DNA of 40,659 nt, from the NCBI GenBank assembly GCA_003990745.1, contig RBNI01000136.1, forward strand, positions 1-40,659, given 5' to 3'. The first letter of the stretch is position 1. Each line of letters starts with the position of its first letter. The notes under the pieces are model-generated. The model was not told the DNA's origin. It did no database searches and was given only the letters and a program-made list of their open reading frames with translations. The DNA comes from Jimgerdemannia flammicorona. Taxonomy: Eukaryota; Mucoromycota; Endogonomycetes; Endogonales; Endogonaceae. Made by a program: the position numbers and the translations under genes. Shown here piece after piece: positions 8,740 to 18,780 of this stretch.

Positions 8740-11610
8740 TCATCAAACTCTGGGCCCATGAGTCTCATTGCTAGCCAAGCTTCTACAATACCTCACCAGA
8801 ACCCCCAGTAGTGCAATCTGCTAACTCTTCCAACCTGAAGCAAGCCTCACATATCCTTCTGAATCTCACTATAGGGGCAAAACCTGACTTTCCAATTGTC
8901 TATAGCCAGTTTGCCCCAACTATCCACTCCTAATTCTGCCAGTTAACAACCCTACCAGCTTTGAAGTACCTTTAGCTACCTCCTAAAATCCATCAACCCC
9001 AAACCACTATCTACTGTCTGCATCACTACTGTCTCCCAACTAATCTGTGGCCTTCTTCCTTACCACAGCCATCCTTCCACTATCTTCTTCAGTTTCTGTA
9101 CCATCTATCCAGAGAAGTCCAAATGATACCCCAAATACTATAGCTTTGGTAACCAATACACATTCAATACTACAATTCTCCCCACCAAGGAGAAGCCCCT
9201 TCCTGACCAGTCTACCAGAGTACTCTCCTACTTCTGTATCATTCCACACCACCATTCCTTCAGCAGCACCATTCCATATACTGAAAACCAGATACCTAAA
9301 TATTGAACTACCTCTCCAGTACTGACTAGTTGTCCAAAATGTCCATGCTCTCCCAGACCTGCTCCAAGTTCTATAGTCTCATACTTATCCTAATTCAGCT
9401 TCACTCCTACTAGCCTCTCATACTGTCCTACCTCTTTCTGCAAGTTTTCCACATCTGTTATACAGCCTAACCCTACCACTATATCATCAGCAAAGGCCCC
9501 CAGCTTCCAGACCACATCCCCCATCTTCAGTCCAGTCAGTCTTCCCTTCAGCCATACCAACAAAGGCTCTAAGAACAAAATATAGAGCAGGGGTGAAAGA
9601 GGATCCCCTGTGGCATACCTCTCCCCAAGATAAACTCTAGGCCACTCCACTCATTCATTAGTACTGCAGCCCTGTAGCCTTATACCAGACTCATTAGTTT
9701 CTGAGTCTCCACTATACCGAATCCTGCCTTCCACAGTACTACCTCCAAATAGTTCCACTATATCCTATCATAAGCCTTTTCCTGATCTAAGAACACCATT
9801 CTCCCATCTACTTGCCAGCTTCTACAGGTCTCCAAAACATTTTGCACTCAGGCTATACTGTCTCAAATCTATCTCTTCTTTACAAACTCTTGCTGTTCTT
9901 CACCCACCAATTGGCCAATCCATCATTGCATTCTCCCTACCAGAATCTTGGACACCAAATTCCTACCCACATTCAGTAACATAATGGGCCAACAGTTCTA
10001 TCACATATGTCAATCCCCTTTCTCCTTATAGAGCAAAGAGACTAACCCTAAGGAGTCATTGCCAATCCAGTAGTCTTTGCTCAATACAAAGTTCATCATT
10101 TCAACAAACTAACCTCCAAACTCAATCTGAAACTCCTTCCAGAATTCCTAAGGCAGTCCATCCTCTCCTGATGATGAACCAGTCTGCACCTTCCTCAGCA
10201 CCTCCAATACCTCTTCAAGGGCCACCATACTCATTATTGCCCCATCTATCTCAGACACCACTACCACTGGCCAGCTGCAAACCAAATTATCATTATTTTT
10301 CAGTAAAGCCTCTCTCCCCACTGGCCCTCCTTCATCCTACCAGAGAGTGCACCATTGATCAGAGATCTCTCTAAGCATATTGGTAATATCAGTAATCTCA
10401 ACTCTATCCTCTTGCAGTACTAAAGTTCAGCTGTACTGCATCCTCCTGACCTTTAAGATTCCAGATAAGTATTTAGTGAGCCACTCTTCTTCTTCCAACT
10501 GCCTTGCCCACAGTCTTACCAAAAGCCCATCTATCACTCTATCTTCTGCTGCCTTCAGATCTAGCTACAACTTAGTCATCTCCTTGGCCAACTGGGAGCA
10601 TTGTTTCTCTGATAAATTCTCCCCTTCCAGAAGTCTCAGCTGCCAATGAAGCCTCTGTTCAACTCTCCTTTCTCTATCCTTCTGCTCCCTTCCAGCTACC
10701 TCTCTTACATCATGCCAATATGTATCTGCCAAATATTTAAATTTCCCCCACTATTGTACTATTGACTGCCCACAATTCTTCCATTGCATCACTTTCTGCC
10801 TTACAATTACCATAAATTGGTCTCTCTCTATCTGTCTTTTGAGTAGTGCCACATTGAGTTGCTATCTACCTCTACCTCCACCAACTACCTGAAATCTTCC
10901 ACACACCTCTACTCTCTAGTGATCTGACTAAGAACACCACTATACTTCTGTTGAATCTAATATATTACTCCAGTATTCAGCTATCAGAATCCAACCAATC
11001 CTCATTCTAACCAAGTCCTCACTAACTGAGTATCATCTGATAAATGGCCCTGGTCTCTCTCTTTGACATTATTATACTCTATCAACCAATCCCATATCCC
11101 TCTCAACCTAGAGCCATCACAAGAGCCCTACAGATATAGCTATACCCACTCTACCATCAGATCTATCTAATGTTCTATCATACACCATATTAAAGTCCCC
11201 CCCCAGAATGTCCAGCCCAACCTCATCTCAGCCTCTCCAAGCTAGCCAACTCTCCACCCATTTGTTTCACTCTCTGCTAACCACCAGTAGGTAAGTAGAG
11301 CCAATCACTAGCCCATCTCTAGCTCTTCTTTTTAATCTCTCCCAAATCAATCAATCACTATATACCTCGACCTCCATCAGCTCACCTCTCCCCAAGCTAA
11401 CCAAAATGCCCACCTGCTCATTCCAACCTGTACTTCTATACTATTCTCTGCTCCAATCCTCATAATCTTGCTCTTTATAGTCCAAATATCCTGCAGAAAT
11501 ACCACATTATACTTTCTGACCTTCAGCCAATAAAATAGATGCCTTTGCTTCACTCCATCATATAAATCATTGATGTTTAGCAATAAGATACATAGACTGT
11601 TCATCATCAT
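8740..11610 (-). pseudogene. LINE A ORF2: endonuclease and reverse transcriptase, decayed
   Basis: The start near 11610 reads LLLNINDLYDGVKQRHLF and then WLKVRKYNVVFLQDIW, the first blocks of an apurinic-type (EEP) endonuclease. The RT core at 9650-9390 has ATGDPLSPLLYILFLEPLL, then AFADDIVVGL with the catalytic FADD at 9494-9483, and YERLVGVKLN. Further on come YLGIW, WLPKLWYLGYHL and SGLGLMDF, the thumb/C-terminal blocks of non-LTR RTs. Stops (mostly TAG) and frame changes disrupt it. It would nick target DNA and copy the element RNA by target-primed reverse transcription. Confidence 0.7.
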
Positions 11611-11639
11611 AAATAAAAATGTTTAAAGCTCCACCAGAA

Positions 11640-13480
11640 TTGCCACCACTTTTTCAGCCCAACTACAGATTATTTCCTTCTGTTTCTCACAGATAGTCCT
11701 TCAGATATAGACTCTATTCACACTGCTACAGAAGATATCCACTTGCTCAGATGCCATCTTCCTAATATCAGCCATATGGTCCTCATCTACCTCATACCCT
11801 TCATCATCCAGAAGTACTGCCACCATTGTCATCACCAACTTTGGCCCCTATAATGCCATATTGAGGAACCCTTTCCAAGTCTTCTGAGATCCATTAAACA
11901 CATCTACCTCCTTGATATCCTCCTCTATAAATTCCTCAAGCACTGCCTGATACTAGTCATCAGCTGTCATTGTCAAGGGTCCAGAAGTAGCTGGTCTTGG
12001 GGTCTGACTCAGCTCCTGCAGCATCTCTCTATCTGCTGATACATCAGAGGCCACATCCACTAGATTATTCTTCTCTGCACCCTTCTCCAGCCACACCACT
12101 TTGCCTGCCTCTGGATACTCCCAATGAATATTTGCTACTCCTACTATGTGAACATCCTCTAACTGAGTCTCTGGTACTATCTCAACAATCTCCTCAAAAT
12201 TCCCTATATTTACCTCCTTCTTATCAGTCTACTTCCCCTTCACTGGTACATGAGCCAAGTTCTCCACACCTCCTAGTTATGAAAAAGACACCTCAGCTGT
12301 CTCTACCTCTTCTATCTGACTCTTGGTCATCTCTACCCTTTCTTTTTCCTCCACTTTCAAGTTCTGGAGGACTGTCTGCAGGTACTCCCAGTTTGCTCTC
12401 TACTATCTCTTCCTCCTCCCCTCTGTCAGAATTCAGATCTAGTCCTTGGTGAACTCCTTCCATCTCCTCTTTCACAATTCCTTCATAGCCTCTCTCTCCT
12501 CTAGGGTGAGCAGCAATTCCTTCTCCTCCTGTTAAGAACCTTTTCTTCTCCACACCTTGTACTCCTGCTCTCTAATATGAATCACTTCTGGCCAGTCCCA
12601 TGGCCTCCTTACCTTCCAGCCTCACCATCACCTCACAGTTGTCATTCCTCAGCTTAGTCTCCTCTCAGAACATAAACCCAAAGTTGACCATCTCACTAAA
12701 AGCCCCTAGAGCCTCTGTCATAATCCCCTTAGTCTCCTATCTTCCCAACATCAGCAGCCTCTCAATTACTAAGTATATAGTATGTAGATCTTACCTCAGA
12801 TACCTTGCTATACCAATCTTAATATTCTTGATGACCAGCTCTTTCTCCAAGGTTTTCACCATCTCCTCCTCTTCTACAAATTCTATCTCAACCATCTTGG
12901 CCAATGGGATAAACTTTAGTGACTCCACACCAACAACCTTCTCTCCCACTAGCCTTAAGATCTCTCTGACCAATATCCCCAGCCCTAAGAAATTCACCAA
13001 GATGACCCATGTTGATACTAACTTATGGAAGAAAGGGCATACCACCAGTTCACCAGAGCCTGCTGCCATCATAGCCTTTCTCTTGTTCTCAGAAACTCTA
13101 GCTATCACCCCTTCAGCTACCACAAGTCTACCAGTATTCCCCCCACCAGCCACTGACTTAGCCCCAGGAATATCAGTCTCAACTATCATATTTCCAGACC
13201 CCTGGCCCCTGGCAGGCACCTGACCAGTCATCTGACCAGTCACCTGGCCAGTCACCTGACTCCTACTCCTATCAATACTACATCTCTCCTACTCTACCCC
13301 TATGGACCTAGTAGCTGCTCTCCTGCCTCTTACTATCATATGCCAACTTTCAATACTAGCTGGTCTCCCCTAACTACCTGCTCCTCTAGCTCCTTTAGCC
13401 CTTGTACCAGTCTCAGCCACTGCCACAAAACTCTTGGGTAAATCCAGGCCAGGCCTCCTCCTCTTTAGGCACTTGGAGCT
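11640..13480 (-). pseudogene. LINE A ORF1 (gag-like), decayed
   Basis: The best-kept piece is 13255-12791 on the minus strand. It begins with a TGQV/TGQM repeat and includes KNIKIGIARYLR, which aligns in position with the MVYYLR block of the other LINE ORF1s. After a stop it continues with LVIERLLMLGRQE and a charged, low-complexity stretch (12553-12293: Glu/Arg/Lys-rich, EEEEIVESKLGVPADSPPE). The C-terminal part before ORF2 has DDEGYEVDEDHMADIRKMA, also seen in the other copies as KGYEVDK. It is broken by several TAG/TAA codons. Confidence 0.55.
13217..13260 (-). repeat. 12-bp tandem repeat encoding TGQV/TGQM
   Basis: Nearly four copies of CACCTGACCAGT (plus strand) with single transitions. 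On the minus strand they encode repeated TGQ(V/M) near the start of LINE A ORF1. Confidence 0.75.
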
Positions 13481-13539
13481 TGATGAACCTTAGATTACTA
13501 TATTATAAAAACTTGATAGATTTTGATGAAACTTGTTGT

Positions 13540-14475
13540 AAGTTATTGCCAGACTCCTACTATATCTAGTACATCAGTGTAGGCGAAATGAAAACTTGAA
13601 AACATATTACTTTTCACAAAAAGATACTCATGTGGCTTAGCTTGCTCTATGTGGTTTAAGCAAAAGAAGTCAGCTAAAGTAAGCTTATCAGTTACAACCA
13701 TTATATGACTTGGAGCTATATATTGAAAGATGACAATATCAATAATCTTAAATGATATCTCTAGAAGCATTACAATACTATACTCTTATCTCTCCAGTAT
13801 GCTGAGAATCCTTACTAGTCTAAGAAAGATGATATTGTGAGTATGGATAAAATAGAATTCAGAAAGTACTTAGGAGGGTATTAGAAAAATAATTTATCAA
13901 ATTTTATTATTATAAATAGAAACACACTAGTAAGACTTTAAGTAATGAAAATTTCTGTCAGTTAATTACTAACTTCATTGTCACTAAATATCAACTATTC
14001 TCCACTATGAAAAATGCTGGCTTCAAGTATCTCCTTTATATATTATACTCTGGTCTGGCTCTTCCATCAGCTGATATGATTTCATAAGTTATTTGAACTA
14101 TTGTAGACTTAAGTGAAAGTAAAACCAGCAGGGCTTAAGTCAAAGGTATCACTTATACTTAATTGTTGGATATTAGATATTAACATCAAGATTTTTCTTA
14201 AAATAACAGCTTATTGGATTGATAGTAATTGGAAGATATATAACATTATCTTAGACTTTGTAAATATCAGTAAAATAATACACACAGGTACTAATTTTGT
14301 GAAAAGTCTAGAGCTAGTAATAGATAATTTATTACCTAGTAACAATTAAATCATTACTATTATATATGATAATACTAGTAACAACAATACTCTATTTGAG
14401 AATCTCTATCATCTACTCACTCATATATACTGTTTCAGATATATATTGAATCTCATTATTCATGATACTCTTAGT
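13540..14475 (+). pseudogene. hAT transposase relic, N-terminal and central part
   Basis: In the plus strand, decayed coding shows hAT core blocks in order. 13960-14100 has a stretch like FIVTKYQLFSTMKNAGFK and then LALPSADMIS. 14113-14349 is open and reads SLILNCWILDINIKIFLKIT, then LDFVNISKIIHTGTNFV. After one stop comes IYDNTSNNNTLF, and finally RYILNLIIHDTL near 14475. These match the hAT pattern DxWTS, LDF..L.G.HTGeN, DNASNN and H.lNL. The C-terminal dimerisation part is missing: a LINE 3' scrap follows. Sequence before about 13900 is too decayed to place domains. Confidence 0.65.
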
Positions 14476-14577
14476 TCTCGGGGGATTGGGTAGAGGGTGG
14501 GATCACTGTACTTATATGGGATAGATGGGCATAATAAAGGATGGAAGTCCAAGTGATTATAAAAAAAAAAAAAAAAA
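14476..14577 (+). mobile_element. 5'-truncated LINE 3' end with poly(A)
   Basis: About 100 bp ending in 17 A (14561-14577). The pre-tail sequence (GATGGGCATAATAAAGGATG, then AGTGATTAT) resembles the 3' end of the LINE at 30650-30758 (AGTAACTAT then A26). It sits at the junction between a plus-strand and a minus-strand hAT relic. Confidence 0.6.
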
Positions 14578-15926
14578 GAGAATAAATAATATTTGAATTA
14601 GACCTATAATATTTCAAATTAGACCAACTCACTTATCATAAAGATAATATATCAACTCTTAGTTAAAATTTAATAGTTTCACTTTTCAAATAATTATCTA
14701 ACTTCTCTTTAGAATTTATTATCAGTTTTTGTCTTTTGTTGAATATAAGTTCAGATAGCTCAGTATTAATATTATCAATATCATTAATATCAATGTCAGC
14801 TCCTACTTCAGAACTTATGTGATAAACTGATGAAGGGACATAGTTTTTATTATAAATTATATAAACTATTCTTTTGGCCACTTTAATCCAAATGGTTTCT
14901 CAATTGTAATTTGAATAATATTATCATTTAAACCTAAAATCAAGAACTGGTTTTATTCAAAAAATAAAATAAATTTCGAAATGAATTCATAGCTCAAAAT
15001 TTTGAAATAGTTTTCAGTACCAAGCAAATTTTGAAATACTTACTTACCAGTATCAATATAATAAATTAGATGATCTGTCTTTGAATAATATTTCTCTAAC
15101 TTATTAATAGCTACTGTAGTGCCTGTTGAATAAGAGTATTCAGCTCTTCAGTTTCTTCTATTTCTGCTATATAATTTTGAAATACTTTACCATTATTCTC
15201 TAATATATTTAGTAGAAAGTTGTAAATTAGAATAGCAGAATAAATTATTGAATATTTTTGCCAAGTTATAAGATCTATTATATATTGAAAGCTTTTTAAT
15301 ATTATAATAATATCTTTTAGCAACTGCCAAGTACAATATCTAATAGTATATTATCATAAATCTTTATTAGCTATAACTGTTAAATTTAAGAGCTATTAAT
15401 AAAAATTAATTTATTAGATTATCTGAACTTTTGTAATAGATCACTCAGATGCAATCATGGTATCATAGTGATAGTGACTGAATGAATATAAGGCTACTAT
15501 AATTTGACAAAACATCAATTATATACTCCTGTCATATTAATAACAAAATCATTTTAAATATAATTATCTCTGATAATTTAATAGTCTGTTTAATTATTAA
15601 ATATATTAAGTTCTACTGAGTCTTAATATCCAAATAAGTTCTTTTATATTGTTGATTCCATAAGCTTTATATTGTATAGTAAATATCTAATAATACTATA
15701 ATAATGACTAGATCTGAATAATACCTATTTAAAGACTTGAAATTATTTCTCTATCATTATTAGTCTTTAGATAGATTAAAAAGGTCTGAACAGCCAGATT
15801 AATAAAATAAGCTATATAGTATATATATTACATTGACTGATAGTTGAGGCTATAATTAAACTTCATTCTAATTATTTAAAAAAATATATTATTATTAGAT
15901 ATATTATCTATTATTATAGCTAATAT

Positions 15927-16138
15927 CTGGAGTAAAAAATTAATAATTTGAAATATAAGATAACTGTTTTTCAAAAAACCTAACTTTTTTTGAAAACCTA
16001 ATCTTTTTTGAAAACCCAACCTGTTTCAAAAACTCAACCTGTTTCAAAAACTCAATCTATTTTGAAAATCTGATCTTTTTTAAAAATCTGATCTTTTCAA
16101 AAACCCAACCTTTTGTAAATATGATAAAACTTACTCAC
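15927..16138 (-). other. Probable intron of the hAT gene
   Basis: On the minus strand a strong donor, GTGAGTAAG (from 16138), and an acceptor after a T-rich run, TTTTTTACTCCAG (ending 15927), bracket 212 bp. Removing it joins the DIDKGM side to ILAIIIDN, which fits the spacing of hAT proteins. The 18-bp minisatellite lies inside. The alternative is that the repeat is coding (RLGFQK-type units). Confidence 0.4.
15967..16115 (-). repeat. 18-bp minisatellite, about 8 units
   Basis: Degenerate units of the type CTTTTTTGAAAACCCAAC (plus strand) repeat about eight times, differing mainly by C/T changes and length of the T run. They lie in the predicted intron of the hAT gene, a few bases from the LTR element insertion site. 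Confidence 0.75.
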
Positions 16139-16141
16139 TCT

Positions 16142-16145
16142 TTAC
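16142..16145. repeat. Target site duplication TTAC, left
   Basis: TTAC directly precedes the 5' LTR (TGTGA...) and TTAC directly follows the 3' LTR (...TTACA) at 22859-22862. A 4-bp duplication is in the normal 4-6 bp range for Ty3/gypsy elements. It is within hAT coding sequence. Confidence 0.7.
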
Positions 16146-16256
16146 TGTGACAGTTAATCCAAATTAGTAATATGAATCAGGAGAATTAGACATTTGATCA
16201 TAGTATCTGAATCTGATTCCCAGTATAGTATAACCTTATAGTTAGTCAAGTCTCCA

Positions 16257-16294
16257 ATTTAGACAATGTCGAAATATTTCGACACTTGTGAAAT
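16257..16294. promoter_or_regulatory. LTR near-palindrome, unit 1
   Basis: TTTAGACAATGTCGAAATAT continues into a near mirror image; its core GTCGAAATATTTCGAC is a perfect 16-bp palindrome. A second unit (16316-16355) has the same outer arms. It lies upstream of the TATA box, where a regulatory site would be expected. Disrupted in the 3' LTR. Confidence 0.5.
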
Positions 16295-16315
16295 TGATGA
16301 CCCAATATAGTATAG

Positions 16316-16355
16316 CATTTAGACAATGTCGAAAAGTCTTGACACTTGCTAAATG
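16316..16355. promoter_or_regulatory. LTR near-palindrome, unit 2
   Basis: Outer arms CATTTAGACAATGTCGAAA and a reverse-complement-like TGACACTTGCTAAATG flank a short centre. Kept in both LTRs (3' copy at about 22556-22595). Related in sequence to unit 1, so the LTR holds a tandem pair. Confidence 0.5.
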
Positions 16356-16407
16356 ACTCATAACTTAGCCATACAACTCAGTAGCCATCTCATAGTTAGC
16401 AAACTTG

Positions 16408-16415
16408 TATAAATA
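16408..16415 (+). promoter_or_regulatory. LTR TATA box (TATAAATA)
   Basis: TATAAATA in the 5' LTR, with AATAAA 26 bp further on at 16434-16439. The same pair is kept in the 3' LTR near 22648 and 22674. It is the likely promoter at the U3/R boundary. Confidence 0.5.
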
Positions 16416-16618
16416 ATCCAGTATCTTAGAGTGAATAAACCTCAGATCGAAATAGTTCAAAGCGAAGAGAAAGCAAAAGAACTAGTAAGCCTGCAGGCAG
16501 ATACACTTTGAACTCACCCACCCCTGCATACCGAGGACTCGGAGGAGTCAAAGAAGATCAAGAATTCAAGATACAGAAATCCAACGTACTTACAAGGTTA
16601 AGCATCCACTATGTTACA

Positions 16619-16640
16619 ACTTGGTGTCTATTGGCTAGTG
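16619..16640 (+). other. Candidate primer binding site region
   Basis: TTGGTGTCTATTGGCTAG starts two bases after the 5' LTR, the usual place for a tRNA primer site beginning TGG. I cannot assign the tRNA by eye. Confidence 0.35.
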
Positions 16641-16720
16641 ATTCAAGACGAATCCCTCACTTTCAAGCTGAACAACAAACAACCACTACCACAAGAACTC
16701 ATATAACACAATCAGACAAA

Positions 16721-18004
16721 ATGGACATGAGACTATCTGTATTCTATAGATATACTTCGGATGAATCAATTATCACCTTCATAGACGATTTCGAGTAGTA
16801 TGCTACTGTTAGGACCTTAACTACAGGACAGCAAGTAGCTCTCATGCCCTACAGTCTACAAGGACCTGCAAGAGTAGCATTCACAGCTGCAACCCATATA
16901 GGAAATGATGCCAATACTGTACTGATAGCACAGAAGACCTGGCTCCAGAATACCTATTACACAGATGAGATCAAGCAAGCCCTGAAGGACCAGCTCAATA
17001 CAACATGTCAAGGAATGAGCGAGGATCCAAACACATTCTTCATAAGAATCTGATATCAGATAATCCTTGCGGATTATGCTGATGCCATTCAAGACCAAGT
17101 AGCTGAAGCAACCTTCATGAAAGGAGTTCACCCAGAGATCACCTTGGCCATCCACTCATCACCAGTAGTCCTGGATCTGGCACAAAAGGTCACCTATGCT
17201 TAGCGATATTGGATAGCCAGATATCCACAAGACCACATAATGGAAAGAGTGACTGGAGTTAGGATCGAAGTACCCAAGACAACTAGTGTGATCTCTACCA
17301 CTATGATCAATTGAAAGACACCACAACCAAGAGCTACAGAACAACAGAGAAATAGTGATCCTATAGAGGAGCTTGCCAAGCAGTTTGCCAAAATGACCAC
17401 TCACCTAGGAGATGTGGTAAAGGAAATCAGAGGAAGAGATTGCCGCCCAATTCAGAAGTTTATCGCTACCTCAGACAAGAAGAAAGGTACCTGCTACAGC
17501 TGTGGAGAAGAAGGCCACTACTCATATGAATGTATGAGTGAAACCAAGCGCAAGGCCCAGCCAAGCAATGCTACTACTAGAAATAAGGAGCAAGTCAACA
17601 TCATCATCTTTGAGGAGATTGGAGATTCAGATGAGGAATGAGAGACCTATCCTGCTCAGATCACTAAGAAGGATGTTCGCAAGGAACCCTACAAGAGACC
17701 ACCAGGAAGACCCAAGAAGAACTCAGTGGAAAAGCAGATGGAAACAACCACAGAAAGCCAAGCTGAAGAAATGGATCAAGACATAGAGCTCGAGCAAGCA
17801 GTCCAAGATATTATCTGAGGAACCACTCCAGCAAGTGAAGGAGAAAAGGAGAAGAAGCTTCGCAAGACCAAGACTTTCAAGTATGATATCTTCAAGGATC
17901 TTAGCCAACAAAAAGTCAATACAACCTTTGGCCAGCTGGCAGAAATCCCCACATTCAGGCAGCAAATGAGATTTGGACTTGCAGAAATCACCAAGGAGTA
18001 AGGT
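16721..18004 (+). pseudogene. Ty3/gypsy Gag with CCHC knuckle, decayed
   Basis: Likely start at the ATG at 16721 (MDMRLSVFYRYTSDESI). Capsid-like part: ITFIDDFE, then after a TAG YATVRTLTTGQQVALMPYSL, TWLQNTYYTDEIKQALKDQL and MKGVHPEITLAIH. The nucleocapsid has one zinc knuckle, CYSCGEEGHYSYEC (CX2CX4HX4C), at 17492-17533. After it comes an AT-hook-like PPGRPKK at about 17693-17720 and a Lys/Glu-rich linker. In-frame stops: TAG near 16796, TGA near 17051, TAG near 17201, TGA near 17309, TGA at 17639, TGA near 17816, TAA near 17999. Gag packages the RNA in the particle. It stays in the same frame as the protease, so no gag-pol frameshift is apparent. Confidence 0.85.
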
Positions 18005-18780
18005 TGGAAGATAATGGAGGCCAACAATGTTCAAGAAGACTCTGGAGAGGAAAGTGAAGACAACCACAAGACTTCTGCCTATGCAACCTGCCAAATCGAA
18101 GATAGAATCTTTGAAGCCATCATAGACACAGGAGCAGGAGGATGTCTCCTTAGTAAGAAGGCAGTAGATTGCTTAGGATGGGAGATTGAAGAAGCAACCA
18201 AGCTAGTATTCATCACAGCAGATGGTATAAGAGCCACCCCTCTGGGAAAGATCCGAGATGTTCCCATCAAGTTTGGAGGAGCAACCATCCCGGTTGATGT
18301 GATTGTAACCAATGCAACCAACTATGACATCCTCATCGGCAACCAGTGGCTTTACAAAGCCAGAGTAATAATCGATCTGAATGCACAAAAGATGCAGATT
18401 GTCTACTGAGGACAAAAGATGCGAATCCCTATCAATGTTAACAAAGGAGTGCTCCCCGAGATAGAGGAAGAAGAAGGTGAGCAAGAGGAAGCCTACATGG
18501 TAACCATGCAGAAAAAGAAGAAGAAAGTTAGATGGATGAGTGAGGAGGAATGGTGCAAGAAGATTGCAGAAGGATATGTGCCACAAGGAGTCTGCCTCCA
18601 CGGAATCAAGATGTACTGTATGGAGCATGTCAATGATTACTACCAATACACTGGTAGAATCAAGAAAATCCACTATAAAAGAAAACAGAAGGTTCTTGAA
18701 GAATAGGCCAGAAGAAAAAAGGAAGAGGAGGAAGATGATGAACCATCAGCCCTCCTAGAAGACAGTGACAATGAAGAAGA
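18005..18780 (+). pseudogene. Ty3/gypsy aspartic protease region
   Basis: Open from 18014 to 18409 with the catalytic motif FEAIIDTGAGGCLLSKKAV (DTGA at 18125-18136), TADGIRATPLGKI, and the C-terminal NYDILIGNQWLYKARVIIDL, the retropepsin pattern of gypsy elements. A TGA follows at 18407-18409, then an acidic/basic linker (KKKKKVRWMSEEEWCKKIAE, up to 18706, TAG) leads to the dUTPase. Same frame as gag. It would cleave the polyprotein. Confidence 0.88.

Larger units (their letters stand above)
8691..13480 (-). mobile_element. LINE copy A, near full length, decayed
   Basis: Read on the minus strand it has ORF1 (about 13480-11640), then ORF2 with an apurinic-type endonuclease start (11610) and an RT with FADD (9494-9483), ending near 8700. 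No clear poly(A) is found at the 3' end, which touches the 5' end of LINE B. Numerous stops and frame breaks are present. The clade is not resolved; the endonuclease/RT layout fits L1- or Tad-like fungal LINEs. Confidence 0.7.
14600..16145 (-). pseudogene. hAT transposase relic, C-terminal part (split gene, piece 2)
   Basis: Continues the gene that starts at 23799 and is interrupted by the Ty3/gypsy element. On the minus strand: ILAIIIDNISNNNIFF near 15925 (the DNASNN block), LINLAVQTFL (the H.INL block), WQLLKDIIIILKSFQYIIDL with LLNILENN at about 15335-15190, VAINKLEKYYSKT near 15110-15070, and EKLDNYLKSETIKF near 14700-14660. These are the conserved central to C-terminal blocks of hAT transposases. 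The final dimerisation region cannot be found before the LINE scrap at 14577. A probable intron with an 18-bp minisatellite lies at 15927-16138. Stops are mostly TAG/TAA. Confidence 0.65.
16146..16618 (+). repeat. 5' LTR
   Basis: 473 bp, TG...CA ends (TGTGACAGTTAATCC ... GCATCCACTATGTTACA). Matches 22397-22858 with about 25 single-base differences, all transitions as far as I can align, and one region with an 11-bp length difference near 16280-16310. It contains a TATA box, AATAAA and two near-palindromic 40-bp units. Confidence 0.92.

Noticed and set aside
9047..9325. 92-codon plus-strand frame
   Set aside because: Antisense of the C-terminal part of LINE A ORF2.
12600..13223. 207-codon open frame on the plus strand
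   Set aside because: Antisense of LINE A ORF1 (minus strand 13255-12791). No domain; Ser/Leu-rich shadow.
13543..13770. 75-codon minus-strand frame
   Set aside because: Lies opposite the decayed start of the plus-strand hAT relic and has no recognisable domain.
15967..16115. CRISPR-like array
   Set aside because: Units are contiguous 18-bp tandem repeats without spacers, in a eukaryotic transposon.
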